This document shows positions 47,817 to 61,914 of a DNA stretch of 64,000 nucleotides, piece after piece (the stretch's first letter is position 1; every line of letters starts with the position of its first letter). Both the position numbers and the translations under genes were made by a program. The notes below the pieces were generated by a model. That model was not told where the DNA came from and made no database searches. It worked only from the letters and a program-made list of their open reading frames with translations. Source of the DNA: Plumapathes pennacea (lineage: Eukaryota; Cnidaria; Anthozoa; Antipatharia; Myriopathidae); the NCBI GenBank assembly GCA_964036295.1, contig OZ038466.1, forward strand, positions 6,876,501 through 6,940,500, given 5' to 3'.

Positions 47817-50586
47817 TCTGATTGGCTACTCACTCTCGGAATTGCAACTACCGGCGGCTTCCAGTAAAACAGTCTCAATCGCAGGAACGTCAGAAAATTT
47901 TCAGAAAATAACAATAAAAAAAAACTAAAAAAAAAAAAAACTATTTGAAAGCTGGCTATTAAACTTGTGTGGTATATATTAAAACAATTATTCACCTCAG
48001 TGTCGGTGAATAGCGGTGGATATTTACTTCACCGCCTATCTACTTACGCTTTCCTTGCTCTCCTGAGTGTCATAAAATACGTCGTCTGGTAAGTCTCTCT
48101 TCTGACGCTTGGTGTGGATGGGCGCTTTCTAGAAACCGGCACAATCAATCCAGGTTAATCAAAACAAGAACTTCGAGGGCAAATACGAACATGGGGGCCA
48201 TGAGCGCACCACTTTAATACTAAAAATACGATACTCGCATGTAACCTTTTCAAGCCTGAAGGTCGGCAACACACAAGGGGACATGTTGCAGGGACACGTT
48301 CCATGAAGTGTTTATACGGAGGAACCTCTCGCAGGGGCATGTCTTAATTTTAGATTTGTATCCTCTCATATTCTTCATGCCCTTCGTCCCACAATTATAC
48401 GTTTTTCTGTGTAGAACTGGGTCAACACCTTTTCCTTGCTTTGTTGCTGCAACATGTCCCCTCAAATCAAACCAGCTTGAATTCAAGGGCCATGTAGACA
48501 CGAAAATACTTTTTTCATGAAAATTGATCATTCACACATACAGAGACTTTTGGCGGGAACTTGTCGCCGCGACGTTTACCAGGAACTTTGAAAGTTTAGT
48601 CTGCATGAAATGACATTTTCTGCGTTTCCAGGGTAATTCAAATTTCATACACCCCCCTTTTTTGTCTATGCATAAAACTGAGTGATCCCCCCTTGCCTCA
48701 TCCCGAAATCGAGTAGACCCCCGCCCCCTCCCCTGCAATAAATTTTGATAGGTCCCTTAAAGGCCTGTAAAACGATGACACATTGTGGCGGCAACAATGC
48801 TAACGCGCATGTTTCCCAAATGTTGCCCCGTTTTGCCTCGCGCGAAACATTTGTTGCGGACACAAACTTGTGTCCGCGACACAAAAAAATTGTTCCTGAA
48901 AAACTTCAGAACATTTTGTTGTGTCCGCGCGGAAAGCAAAATGTTGCCGCACGTTTTGCCAGGCCTGTAGAATGTTGGAACTCGTATTTTCGTATGTTCA
49001 TTTACCATGCGTGAATATGCCGTCACCCCCACTCGCCACTTGGGAAGGTTTACAGATTCACCAAGCGTTCAAGAGTTTGCTAAAAATAGTCAACAAAGGG
49101 AGGAGAGACTCACCTCAGACGACTCCGTTTCATCGTCACTTTCATAATCTTCTATTTCTTCCGCTTCTTCCTGGTGGACTGCGCGGCTGGAGAAAATAAG
49201 ACGGTTTAACACAAACAACTGACAGCTACAATCTTGGACAAAACCTGTTGCGACTTTCCAAATCACTGAATGGTTTCCTTTCTCTGAAATAATCGTGTAA
49301 CAATAAAAGATCGCTCCCCTCCCCTACTTTCAGTGTCGAACCTTTACTGTCCACAGTTGTACTTGCAAAATTGAAGGGGAGAAGCATCCTCGTTCCCAGG
49401 CTTATTTCTCGGGGTAGAAGAGCCTGGGAACGAGGATGAGGGGCAAGAAGGGAAGGGGCTGAAGCATTTTGCCCAAGATCGTAGTTTAAAATGCGAGGCG
49501 CCCACGCAAGATCCACGCAATAAAAAACGCAGATCACCTCGCAACGGTCGACATGTCCTTCTTGCTGTAACTCATTCGCGGTTTCTTGCGCTGAGGTTGA
49601 CTCGTCAGCCAAGAGCGCTGAGAAGAAGAAACGGATGCGCTATTTTGGATGAAAATAAAGAAAACAAAACAAAAGTTAAACTCATTACACAATCCTACAT
49701 GCACCCCACTGATAGAATCTACAATCAAAGCTCTCTTGGCGGACAATCTCGCAAGCGGGCAGTTCTACTTACAGACTCCTGTACGAAACCCCGATCGAAA
49801 TGAACAGAGTTCAAGCTTAGAGCAAACAGCAGCAAACAGAAAATCCTGACCTTTCAAAGTCCTTGCCATCCTCATCATCAGCCGCATTATCCGACTCCAT
49901 GTTTCCGCTTCCTTCCCCTTCTTCTTGCAGACTCGTATCCCGTTTGCGCTTCTGAGAAGTCTCCTGCGGCGTTTCAACAACGCTTTCTTGACTAGAGTCC
50001 TCCCACTCACGCGATGGGCTTTCCACGTTGCCCTCTTCTCCCTCCTGATTTTCGAGTTGTGAGCTTGCTTGACTAGACTCCCCCGACTCAAGCGGCGGGC
50101 TTTCTACTTTGCTCTCTTCTTCTCCCTGATTTCCGGGGGGTGCTCGTTGATCTCTGGTCTGGTTGGACTCCCCCGCCTCGGGTGACGGGCTTCCCACTTT
50201 GCTCTCTTCTTCCCCTTGATTTCCAGGGGGTGACCGTTGACCTCTGGTCTGCCTGGGCTCCCCCGCCTCAAGTGACGGGCTTCCCACTCTGTTCTCTTCT
50301 CTCGCTTGATTCCTGGGGGGCGCACGTCGAGTTTTGGTTTGGGTAGGTGGTGATGTCTGTGTGCGCTTCGTCGATCCAGATCTGGGCGTCCTTCCTCGGG
50401 GTGCCCTGCCTTTCTGTTGCTTCTGTTTCGGCGCCACTTTGCTTTGTTTGTTCAACCACTCACCTTCCGTGGCCTCTCCTGAAAAATAAAAATCGTGTAT
50501 TCGTTTAATTATTTCTTGTTAAAGAAGCAACTTAACTTAAAGTGTACCTGTCCCTCTCTCCTCCTCCGCAGAAGCTTACAAGGGAA

Positions 50587-50620
<34 letters not shown>

Positions 50621-53600
50621 GAGAGAGAGAGAAGAGAGGGAGGAGGGTGCTGCTGGTGAAAGCAGAACACACAACAGACATTAGTTTGTTACACTCGATT
50701 GAACAAAGATACAACGTACCCTCAACGGACAATTTTCTCCTTGCACGGCTGCCTTTCTGCTGGTCAGTTTGGTTACCTGAAAAACAGGTGATGATAATGA
50801 TGATCTAGGATTTATATAGCGCAACTTCCATGTACATATGATCAAATGCACTTTTACAGTAATTAGCATGTATGAGACCGAACCGAAAACATTGAAAGAC
50901 CCCAAAAGAGAACCAAAACTATTTCCTGTCGCCCAACTCTTTTCACACGGTCGCACCAGCTGTGTTGCAAGAGCCGTTTTTGAATTGCTGTCCAAAGTAA
51001 ATTTGTGATTGCTTTAGTTTTACATTTGCTACGCTTTTGGAATGATCCAAACAAGCTTCGAAGCATTCTTGGCCAATCAGAAACAAAGGCAAAACACGAT
51101 TGTGATCTTCTCACGGCGTGGCGATGGCGTTTCCTCTTTCTTCTTCATACTAAAACCGAACGCCAACTACTTGGCTTCTGATTGGTTGAAAGTGTTTGTT
51201 GAAAGAGATTGGTGGTGTAATTACTTTGGTTTTGGTTTTCGACAGTCATCCGAAAACTGTTTTACTTTTAATCTAATTTACTTCAACCAAGTGAGCTAAC
51301 TAGAAAGTGATCGGTACGATCTCTGAAACAATGCCGTAAGAATATTTTCACCTGATAAATCTAGCCTATGAACACTTGCACAGCGCATTCTTGATCCATC
51401 TATAAATTCTCCTTGTCACCCATCCCTGTTCCTAAATGGCAGGGACAATTTGTATTTGACCATTATATTTACCTTGCTGTTGAGTAAGTCCGTTCTTGTA
51501 CAGGATAAGCGGGCTCCACTGGCCTCCTTTCTTACTCAAGGCATCTCTTGCATGTTCCTCCAGATACTTCAGGCTAAATGATCAAGACATGCACATTAAC
51601 CAAGAATACAAACTAAATGATCAAGATATGGTCAGTTGGTACACATAACCAAGAATACAAACTAAAAGACTGAAACACGGTCATTATATGAACCAGGAAT
51701 ACAAACTAAAAGACTGAAACACGGTCATTATATGCACTAGGAATACAAAAACTAAAAAACTAAGACACGGTCATTATATGAACCAGAAATACAAACTAAA
51801 TGATTAAGACATGGTCAATTGATACACATATGAGCCAGAAATACAAACTAAATGATTAAGACATGGTCAATTGATACACATATGAACCAGGAATACAAAC
51901 TAAATGATTAAGACATGGTCAGTTGATACACATATGAACCAGGAATACAAACTAAATGATTAAGACATGGTCAATTGATACACATATGAACCAGGAATAC
52001 AAACTAAATGATTAAGACATGGTCAGTTGATACACATATGAACCAGGAATACAAACTAAATGATTAAGACATGGTCAATTGATACACATATGAACCAGGA
52101 ATACAAACTAAATGATTAAGACATGGTCAATTGATACACATATGAACCAGGAATACAAACTAAATGATTAAGACATGGTCAATTGATACACATATGAACC
52201 AGGAATACAAACTAAATGATTAAGACATGGTCAATTGATACACATATGAACCAGGAATACAAACTAAATGATTAAGACATGGTCAATTGATACACATATG
52301 AACCAGGAATACAAACTAAATGATTAAGACATGGTCAATTGATACACATATGAACCAGGAATACAAACTAAATGATTAAGACATGGTCAATTGATGCACA
52401 TGTGAACCAGGAATACAAACTAAATGATTAAGACATGGTCAATTGATACACATATGAACCAGGAATACAAACTAAATGATTAAGACATGGTCAATTGATA
52501 CACATATGAACCAGGAATACAAACTAAATGATTAAGACATGGTCAATTGATACACATATGAACCAGGAATACAAACTAAATGATTAAGACATGGTCAATT
52601 GATACACATATGAACCAGGAATACAAACTAAATGATTAAGACATGGTCAATTGATGCACATGTGAACCAGGAATACAAACTAAATGATTAAGACATGGTC
52701 AATTGATATACATATGAACCAGGAATACAAACTAAATGATTAAGACATGGTCAATTGATACACATATGAACCAGGAATACAAACTAAAAGACTGAGATAC
52801 AGTCAACTGACACACATAACTGATTGAGAGACGGGTTTTTTTTTATAGATGCTAACAGACTGGGACACGGTCAATTCTTGCACATAACAGGAACCACTTG
52901 ATCGACGAAACAGCAGCTCTATCTTATATTTCGTTGTCAAGGGAGGAGGGGGCTTAGACGAGCATACGGTATTCCAGTGAATAAACAATGAACCGCAGTT
53001 CGCAAGACGGTAGTTCCTACTTACACTCCATTCTTGCCAGTCTTATCAGGCTGAATCAGTCGATAAGAAAATTCGTTAAGGACTTCCAGGAATACTAAGT
53101 TGTCCGGGGGTACGTCCTCCCCTCTCTTCTGTTGCGATTGTTTACATGTAGGGCCACGGTTAAAACTGTACAAGATTCCTTCCCTGCAAACATAAAGGAC
53201 GCACATGTACAAACAAAAAACGTTAAACTCCGGAACTCTCAAACAAAATCTGCATGTGTGACCATTCAAATGCAAGTTCTTAAAGAGACCCTCTCACCGT
53301 AGATGCTTTGCGCGCCCAGTAACTGACAGCGCTCATTTTCGTATCATACGAAAATGGCAGATTCTCACGTATTCTACGTTTTATCGCGAAATAAATCAGC
53401 ACAAACTCAGAAAGTGTATTGAATACGGCAAGCAGCGACAGTCAGATCGATCAGTCATAACGTGGGCGCCTCAGGAAAGTCGAGCTCCGGATGTAAATAT
53501 AAACATGGGCGCGCAAAGCATCTACGGTGAGAGGATCTCTTAACGAGTACACTCTAATGACACTCGTGACATTATCGTTGACATGGCCTTAGCTCTTTCA

Positions 53601-56600
53601 CTCCCAAACTCAAAATGCAATTCTCCCAGCCTTTTTAGAAGAAAACGTATGAGTGATGTGGTAAGAACTAATAGTTTAATCAGCTAACATCTGAGAAAGG
53701 TATCAAAAGTCAAGTTTCTCCTCACTGTATGATGCATCTGTGATGAAAAACTGAAGGAGAAAATTGAGGTTGATCACTCTTCTTGGGAGTGAATGAGTTA
53801 AGAAATATGAGATGACTCCCGCCTTTTACAATCCGTAAGCCTGCAGTGAAAAGGGAACCCTCACAAACCTCTGAAGCATCATCATTGATTGCCGAAAACC
53901 GGTAAGTCTTTGGTCCACCCCAAAAGATTGAGCAAACTTGTGGGCGAGCTCCTGTAAACACAACAAGAATCAGCTAAGTTCACCCTACCAAGGTATTATC
54001 TGTGTATCATCGTCGTCGTCATAGTTACAGCTGTAGTCGTCATCACCATCCTCGTCATCATCATTGTAATCGCTGTCGTTTTACTTATCACCCTCAACAT
54101 TATATTCGGTCGTTGTCGTACACTGTTATTTTCAGGGAGTTACTTTAACTCTAAAAAGAGAGTTAAAAAAAAAAAAGGTACAAAACGACTCCTTTTTTGG
54201 AGTACTTTTTACTCCCACTTTTTAACTCTCTCATGAAAGTAAAATTATCTTCCTAAATAGGAGTTGATATCACCCCTGTTTTGGAGTTTTAAAGGGGTGA
54301 TATCAACTCCTATTTAGGGAGATAAATTTACTTTCATGAGGGAGTTAAATAGTGGGAGTAAAAAGTACTCCAAAAAAGGAGTCGTTCTGTACCTTTTTTT
54401 TTTAACTTCCTTTTTGGCGTTAAAATAACTCCCTGAAAATAACAGTGTAATCATCATTTTCATCCTCGTTATCGGCGTCTGTCGTTGTCATTATCATCGT
54501 TTTATAGTCTTAGTTTTACAGTGGCTTCGGTGGATTGTAAGCACACGTACCTTAAGTTTGGCGAACTCGTCTGAATCGGAGATACTCTTTTCTTCCTCCT
54601 CCTCCTCCCGCTCCTCTCGTAACTTTTCAAACTCCTGCACAACAATCAGTAAAACAAGATTCTGGCAACTTGTTCTCGTTATCGGACAGGAGATTCGTTT
54701 CTGGATGAGCTAGCCTAACAGTTACAATGTCATTGTTACTGTTGTTGTTACTGATGCTTCTGTAATCGTCAGCAACCGCAACAACAACAGTAGCCACAAA
54801 CAACAACAACAACAAAACACAACAACAGTAGCCACAAACAACAACAACAAAACACAACAGCAACAGTAACAGTAACAGCAGTAACAGAAACAAAAGGGCA
54901 AAAAACGACGATGCAACTTCACCAGAATAAATAAACAGCAGCAGAGAGTACTAAACCTACTTGCTGAAGACTGAACAGGATGGTTCTGGCAAACGCCACC
55001 TGGTTAATTTCTCTGCACTTGCTCATCGTGTACTTTATAATATCTCCAAAGTCACCGAGGCCCTGAAAATCAAATCAGTAAATCCGATGGACGAAACTAT
55101 GCTGCACTCAACTAGATTAGTACGTTCATAAAAAGCCAGACAAGAGGACGGCTGCTTCAAGAAGCTGCTGAGTACTTGAGTTGTCTCCCCCCACTCCGAA
55201 GCTAAAGTGTTATATGGAGAAACGTTGTCATTTCCCCACGCCGACCCCACACACAAGTCCATCAAATTTACTTACCTTCCCAATATAGGCCAATACCGGG
55301 GCAGCATACTTCATGTCAAAGACATTGAACGCGATAAGTTTACAGAAAGCTGATAACACCTTCCGCTTTCTATTGAGTTCCTCGGCTTTCTCGTCTGATT
55401 CATCATCTAAATTAAATCAGAAAATATGCAAGTCACTACAAAAGTATATACAAACTAAAACACGACAAACAAACAGTAACTAACCAAAACACAACATGGA
55501 ACAACAAAATAAAGCTTCAGCCGATCGTACAAGGCTTGGACAAAGACAAAAATAAGACCGACCCTCTTTCGAACTCTGCAGGGCAGTCAAGTAAAGAAGA
55601 GGACGAACCGAAGTGAAGAGGAAGGGGAGCCAAAGTAAAGAAAGAGAGGAGGAGCTGACGTGAAGAAGAGGAGCCATCTTCCCATCACCAATAAAGACAA
55701 GAGTGTAGACTTACCATCTTCTTCTTCATTAAGCTCTTCTTCCGTGTCCGTGAAAACATAACTGATAGCATAGTCTGTACAGCGGACCTGTATGCTGTTG
55801 GCTGGTTCATACACAAGAGGCGCAAGCGTGGGGTCTGTGGTGGCGGTAATTGTTAGAGAAGAGTCGACACAACACAAACACATATGGTTACTCACTGCGG
55901 ACACACACACACAAAAAAAACAAAACAACTCCGTAAAATTCTGTGCCTTTCAAGTCCATCGATCTCTTGAAATCTATTTCTTCGTGCGTATTTAATCATG
56001 CCCAAATTTGGATTAAACTTCCTAATTTGGAAGTCTATTGTTGACACACGACTGACTGACTGACTGACTGACGGAGTCTTGACTGACGGAGTCTTGACTG
56101 CAATAAGGTCGCGCTTCGCACTTTCAGTGCGACGCCGACCTTAAAAACGGTGTGAAAATATTGGTACTTACTGTTATGTTTTAGCTGTTTAGCAAACAGC
56201 ACGAACAAGTCGCACATGATAATGAAGGCCTGAAAAAAAATAACGAAGCTGAGGCCAGAACTTTCTCCTTCATTTCTCAACACGAGAACTTTGGTTTTGT
56301 TAACAAGCTCAGATAAAAGCTGAGTCAATTATCAATTCTCACTACACTAACTTCATCAATCACACATATTGTTAAAAGGTGGAGAAAATCTGCATAAGGG
56401 TCGGTCGTGTTTCATTACCTGTCTCTGTACTTCGGGTGTGCTGTACTGCACAAGTTCGTCGCATTGGGAGATGAACTTGGTCGCCCGCCTCTTCAGTGTT
56501 TTCATGTCATTCTGCGGTAGAATGAAAACGTCGGGAAGTGAAAAACAGCCACTTTTGATTATTAACCCTCCAAACTAAGGTTCTCCGGTTTGAATCATTA

Positions 56601-59600
56601 ATTCACAAATTTGCAAATCGTTGACGTGAGGTCGAGGTCGACTCCCAGGATACTGCGCGTCCCCACGTCCACCGTAAAATGGGAGATGGAGCCACGACGA
56701 TTTGAAGTTGTACCCTCGCAGGGTTCGGGGATGATAAAGCTAATATGTACGAACAGTGTTATTACCTTGTTTGGTTGGCTGCTGTCAAGTGCCTTCAGAG
56801 ACCACACGAGTGACACAAACATGGCGGTGAGAGCCTGGATCAAGATCTAAAAATCAGGACGATGAAACAGAACCGCAGATGTAAATCGCCTTGTGTAACA
56901 TCACCTTAACGAGGCTGTGGTTATGTCGGAGGATAAATATGAGGCGTGCCCCAAAGGAAGGGCGAGCGAGCGACGGTTTAAATTACCTACCTCATCTTGC
57001 ACGGATTTGTTCTGTGCGTATTCTATGATGGTGTTTAAACCGTTGTGCAGCTCCCAGGAATCAAGATTATGAGACCTGCCAAAGAAAAATACTCAACAAC
57101 TCGGCACGCCTAATATGCAGGAGATCTTTAAAGTCATTTTCGGATGACTGTGAAAGTAATCGTGTGAGTGCTTTGGTTTAGCATTTGCTTGTTTGATTGG
57201 CAGCCTTCTCGGCCAATTAGATGCAATAAAATAAAATCATCTCGCGCAAGCAAGTGGCGGTGGCGTTTCCTCACACTGCTGATTGGTTTCTTCTTCAAGG
57301 TAAAACCAAACGCAAATACTTTGGCTTCTGATTGGCTGAAAGTGCTCCTTACGGCCCCTGCAATTGGTTGGTTTTGGTTTCTGCGAAAGCCATCCGAAAA
57401 TCGCTCTATTGGGGCAAAACAGGTTTTACCTGAAGGGCGACTCTCGCCCGAACAAAGAAACGCAGTGTACGGTATTTCTACAGTTCTAAGTAAAGCTGGT
57501 GTTACACTGGTCGATTTGCAACGCCGATTTGCTTCAAATTCATGCAACGGTGTTGCAAGTGTTTTAATCGCTTTCAAAAACTCGCAACGCGTTGCAGCAC
57601 TGCAAACATCGCGAAAAATCGTTCGCAATGGGGTGTTACACCTGAACGATTTTTAGCGCAACATCGTATCGTTGCGAATCGACCAGTGTAACATCACCTT
57701 AACGTCAATGCAACACTGAATCCCCTTTCTTCTCCTTTCGTTCTCGCGGCACGGCCCTACTCGACTTTGCAGTGAATCACCTAACGCATAAATAACACAG
57801 GGCTTACTTGCTAAATGCTGCGATTTTCTTGAGACTGACTTTCAGAGCAAACCTGTCTTCATCTTCATCTTCTTCCTCGTTGCCATTTTCCTAGAGTAAG
57901 AGTAGAGTTAGAGTACTGTACTTTCAAACTCAGCATTTTTCTATCAGAAGATTCGGGTGGACGTGGCCGCGATGCAATCAGGCCAACACCGAGGGCAACG
58001 TTAAAACTGGGCAACTCCTTCAACAACACTTACATCACCGGCAGCCAGACCATCCTTGAGGCTTGTCTTGAATTTTTGTACAAACTCATCGATGAGATTG
58101 TTTCTTGATACAACCTGGACAAGACAAGACACCTTTTACCATTTGACCAGGGGAAGTGACTAACCTATCAGTATATACACATTTAACCCTTTCACTCCCA
58201 AGTTCAAAGCACAGATTCTCCCAACCATTCAAGAAGAAAATGTACGAGAGATGTAGAGAGAATTAATACTTCAATCAGATGTCATCTAAGCAAGCTGTCA
58301 AAAGCCAAGTTCTCCATTCTGTATGATATATCTTTTGTGAAAAACTGAAGGAGAAAATCGAAGTTGGTCACTGTTGGGAGTGAAAGGGTTGAGAGGGACA
58401 CAAGAATCCTCCTTTGACGTCACCTCATTACCATATTCGAAATATAAACCTCTACAACTTAGTCAACTATTTACTTTATGTAGAATCGATTGTGAAGATA
58501 TCATTTTTGGGCTTATGTGCACTTTAATCTTGATCAGAATTAACCAAACTTTATTAGGTTTCTACTTACGGCAACAGTTGACAAAGTGTATTCACTCTCC
58601 GTTAGGACTCTGTACGTTTTACCACATTCCTCTAACACCTGTTTAGAAAACAAAACGAGGCAGATAAGTTCATACACAGATGGCGTTGCAGTTTTAGGGA
58701 GAGATGCTGGGGAAAGGAGGGAGGGGAGAGACAGGCAGACAGAAACAACTGGACGCAGATAATTCAGCAATTTTCAAAGGTCTTAGAACAAATTGGGCCA
58801 TTGTAAAATTACGTAAAACATAACCAAAGAAAACGGAGAAGCTTGAATCAGCTGCTTGTTCGATTCTTGGTTTCTTAATAGGCCTTTTGCAGCTAGAGGT
58901 CACGCGCTTGGATACCGGTTTGCCCCCCAGCATGGCGCTGCTATGTGGAATACCTATCCGCTTCATTTTCTTTGTTCTCTCTTCTTATCACAGGGAGCTT
59001 TGGCACGACGCCTGTCTCCTTATGAGACACACGCAAAGATGACTTACGGCAAAACAAAACCCAATGCCCTAGTCAAAATAATATGTATGCGCCAATGTTG
59101 GCCCTTCCTCGTGTTAAAGTTGCGCCATCAGAAATTACTTTCCGTGAATCCCGCAATGGTGCGGTCCAGAACTATCACTGAACCCTGATAACCTACCAGC
59201 TCGTCTGAGTGCTTCTGTACAATGTCGCTCAGTTGCTTCAGCAGTTCATCCAGGTGCTGAAAATGAAACAAAAAAGACCATAAGGAAACAGTCAACAGAA
59301 AGGTTTACTCACATCACCACTGTCAAACCATGTAAGGGGCACCAAAGGCTACATTTTAAGGGACATTTTAGGGGAATGCAGTAAATTGGATTGCTGCTGG
59401 AAGCTGGTAAATTGTCTGTAGTAAAGTATCGAAACGTTTTAGGACACGCTACAAATACTAGCCACACTACCGTGTGTAGTCTAAGTTACACTAATGCGAA
59501 AATGGGAAACGCAGTTCCATAACTAATTAAAGGGTGTGTCGTACATGCAACGGATAAAGCACAAAATATATTTTAAACAACTTAAAAGTGCGGCGCTTAG

Positions 59601-60744
59601 AAATCAAAACGATTCGTCTGAGCGAGTCCTGTATCTCACATGAAGTCATTCGTACAGTAGATGATCTGTCAATACAGTTAACTCCCTCTAAAACGAGCAC
59701 CTCTCTAAGACGAACACCTCTCTAAGGGTGCGCTTCTTTAATGGATCATGGATCCGAAGTATCCGATTTTGGACATGATCCAGTAAAATCGTTTGAAGTG
59801 TGGATCACATGGATTCATTGTCCGGATTTGGATTTCAGTAAAGAAACAGACAATCTGTTTTTGGATTTGTGATCCGAATTTGGATTCTTAAAATGAAACG
59901 CACCCTATGACGAACACTTGGTGAGAGCGGTCTCTGCCTTTTCTTCATTTACTCTAACTAGACTCTCTTTAAGACGGACACCTCTCTAAAACGGAGAGTT
60001 GCAGCTGGTGCCAAGGGTGTCCGTCTTTATAGAGGGAGCTGACTGTATTGTCCACTGACCTTGCCGAGTCTTCTCTGGCCGTATTCTTCCAAGTCAAAAT
60101 ACTGCGGCAGCGACACCAGATTGACAACATTCTCAACATCTGTGCCATACTGAAATGAAAAGATTTGTTATTCACAAAACGCCTGGTACATGCAGAAAGC
60201 CTGACAAAGACTTTGAGGTTGACCAACTGTGACCACCCCTCATTAATCCTGGAAATTCTCCCAACCATTCGAAAGGAAATGTATGGGTGATGTAGTGAGA
60301 ACTGATTGCTTAATCAGCCTTCATGAACAATTTACTGTATCAATCAGAGATGTAGAGCGAGTTATTAGATGTACGAGAGATGTAGAGAGAACAAATACTT
60401 CAACAGCTGTCATCTGAGCAAACTATCAAAAGCCAACTTCCCTATACTGTAATGATATATCTTTGGTGAGAAATTGAAGGAAAAAACTTGACCCTTAGGA
60501 GCGAAAGGGTTAACCAGGGCTCAAAAATTGTTCGTCTTCTTCACCAGCCATGGGCTAAAACAGAAGTGTGGTAAGCCCGGATTCAGGGAATTCTAGCCCT
60601 GAACATAATGACTTCGTGGCCGAGCGGTCTGGGGGTGGTGGACCTGAATCCGTAATGAAGCTCCAAGCCAGGAGGTCGTGGGTTCAATTCTCACGGCCGG
60701 CAGTAGTAAGAAGGTTTTGCATCCAAGGAGGCAACTCCAACGGA

Positions 60745-60775
<31 letters not shown>

Positions 60776-61883
60776 CTTTCTTTTTTCTTTTTTTTTTTTT
60801 TTTTTTTTTTTTATTCTCAGTGGCAACTGAAGTTTTTTTCGTGCGTATCGCGTAACTCGTCCGGAAATAATTCAGTCTACTCCCCCGTCGGCTACACTAC
60901 AGAACAAGCGTTTCTCGCTAGCCTAATGTCAATTTTGGCGACACCCAGGCGTCGGGCTGGCGGTTTTTTCGAGCCCTGAATTACATATTGTTGCACGTAG
61001 CACCTACCTTGCCCAACAATTCAGGAATTTCTTGCATAAAATGGGCACTTAGTTCCTTCTTCTCGCCGACAATCAGCTTTTTCTCTTTGGCACTCAGAGT
61101 CTGTTAAAGCAGTCAAACTTCAGCATGAGAACAGCACAAGCCTCTTATCGCCCTTCTAACAAGTTCAGAACTTACGCTCCTATAACAGCCTTTGACTCCG
61201 ACGGTTAAGTTACAACGAATCTCCCAAACCACTGATTCTCACACCAGATTTTATGACTGACAGAACAGATTTGATCTTTCATCTGAACCTAGTATCAGAT
61301 CGTGCCTACTATTCTAAGTATCTGTCACTGAAAGACGAAAGCAGATCATCGACTTCAATCATGTGCAGCAGGAGTGGTATATCTCTCACCTTTCGTATGG
61401 CTCTTCCTGGAGGTCCCTGTCCTTGAGTTGTTTGTCTTACGGCACACACCATAAGGTCAATCAAACTACGCTCTTGTGCATCTTCCAAGTCTATGACAGA
61501 CAAAAATGATAAGCAATATCTTTTGCGATAGAGCGGTTTTAGGATGAATGTCAAAAACCAAAACCAAAGTGATCACAGCACCAATCAAAAAGCCCGAAGG
61601 AAAAAATAGCGGTTGGTTTTACTTAGGCTCCATCGACACTAATCCGTTTTCACTTGAAACTTTCCGTCTGCACTAAAACGGTGACTTAAAAGTGGAGTTT
61701 TTAAAAACGTGGCTTTACCTTGTAGAGGGTTAGGGAGCTTATTTAAAAATATGAGGTGACATCAAGAGGTGCTGCATTCTTGGTCAACAAAATATTATGT
61801 AAGCAATCGCTCATGTCCTGGCAATAACATTTCCAGTCTCTCGGCGTGATCGTGTGTGTGTGGTGTGTGTGGTGTGTGTGTGT

Positions 61884-61914
<31 letters not shown>

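Noticed and set aside
51595..52815. Regular 52-bp repeat looking like a CRISPR array
   Set aside because: The whole 52-bp unit repeats with no unique spacers, no cas genes are near, and the locus lies in an intron of an animal gene.
54627..54922. Cysteine/leucine/valine-rich minus-strand frames
   Set aside because: They are translations of CAA/ACA microsatellite DNA inside a STAG intron.
60610..60700. Functional tRNA-Ser gene
   Set aside because: The boxes match, but the anticodon arm does not form a normal stem-loop, and SINE-type sequence and a long T/C tail follow. Called a SINE instead.
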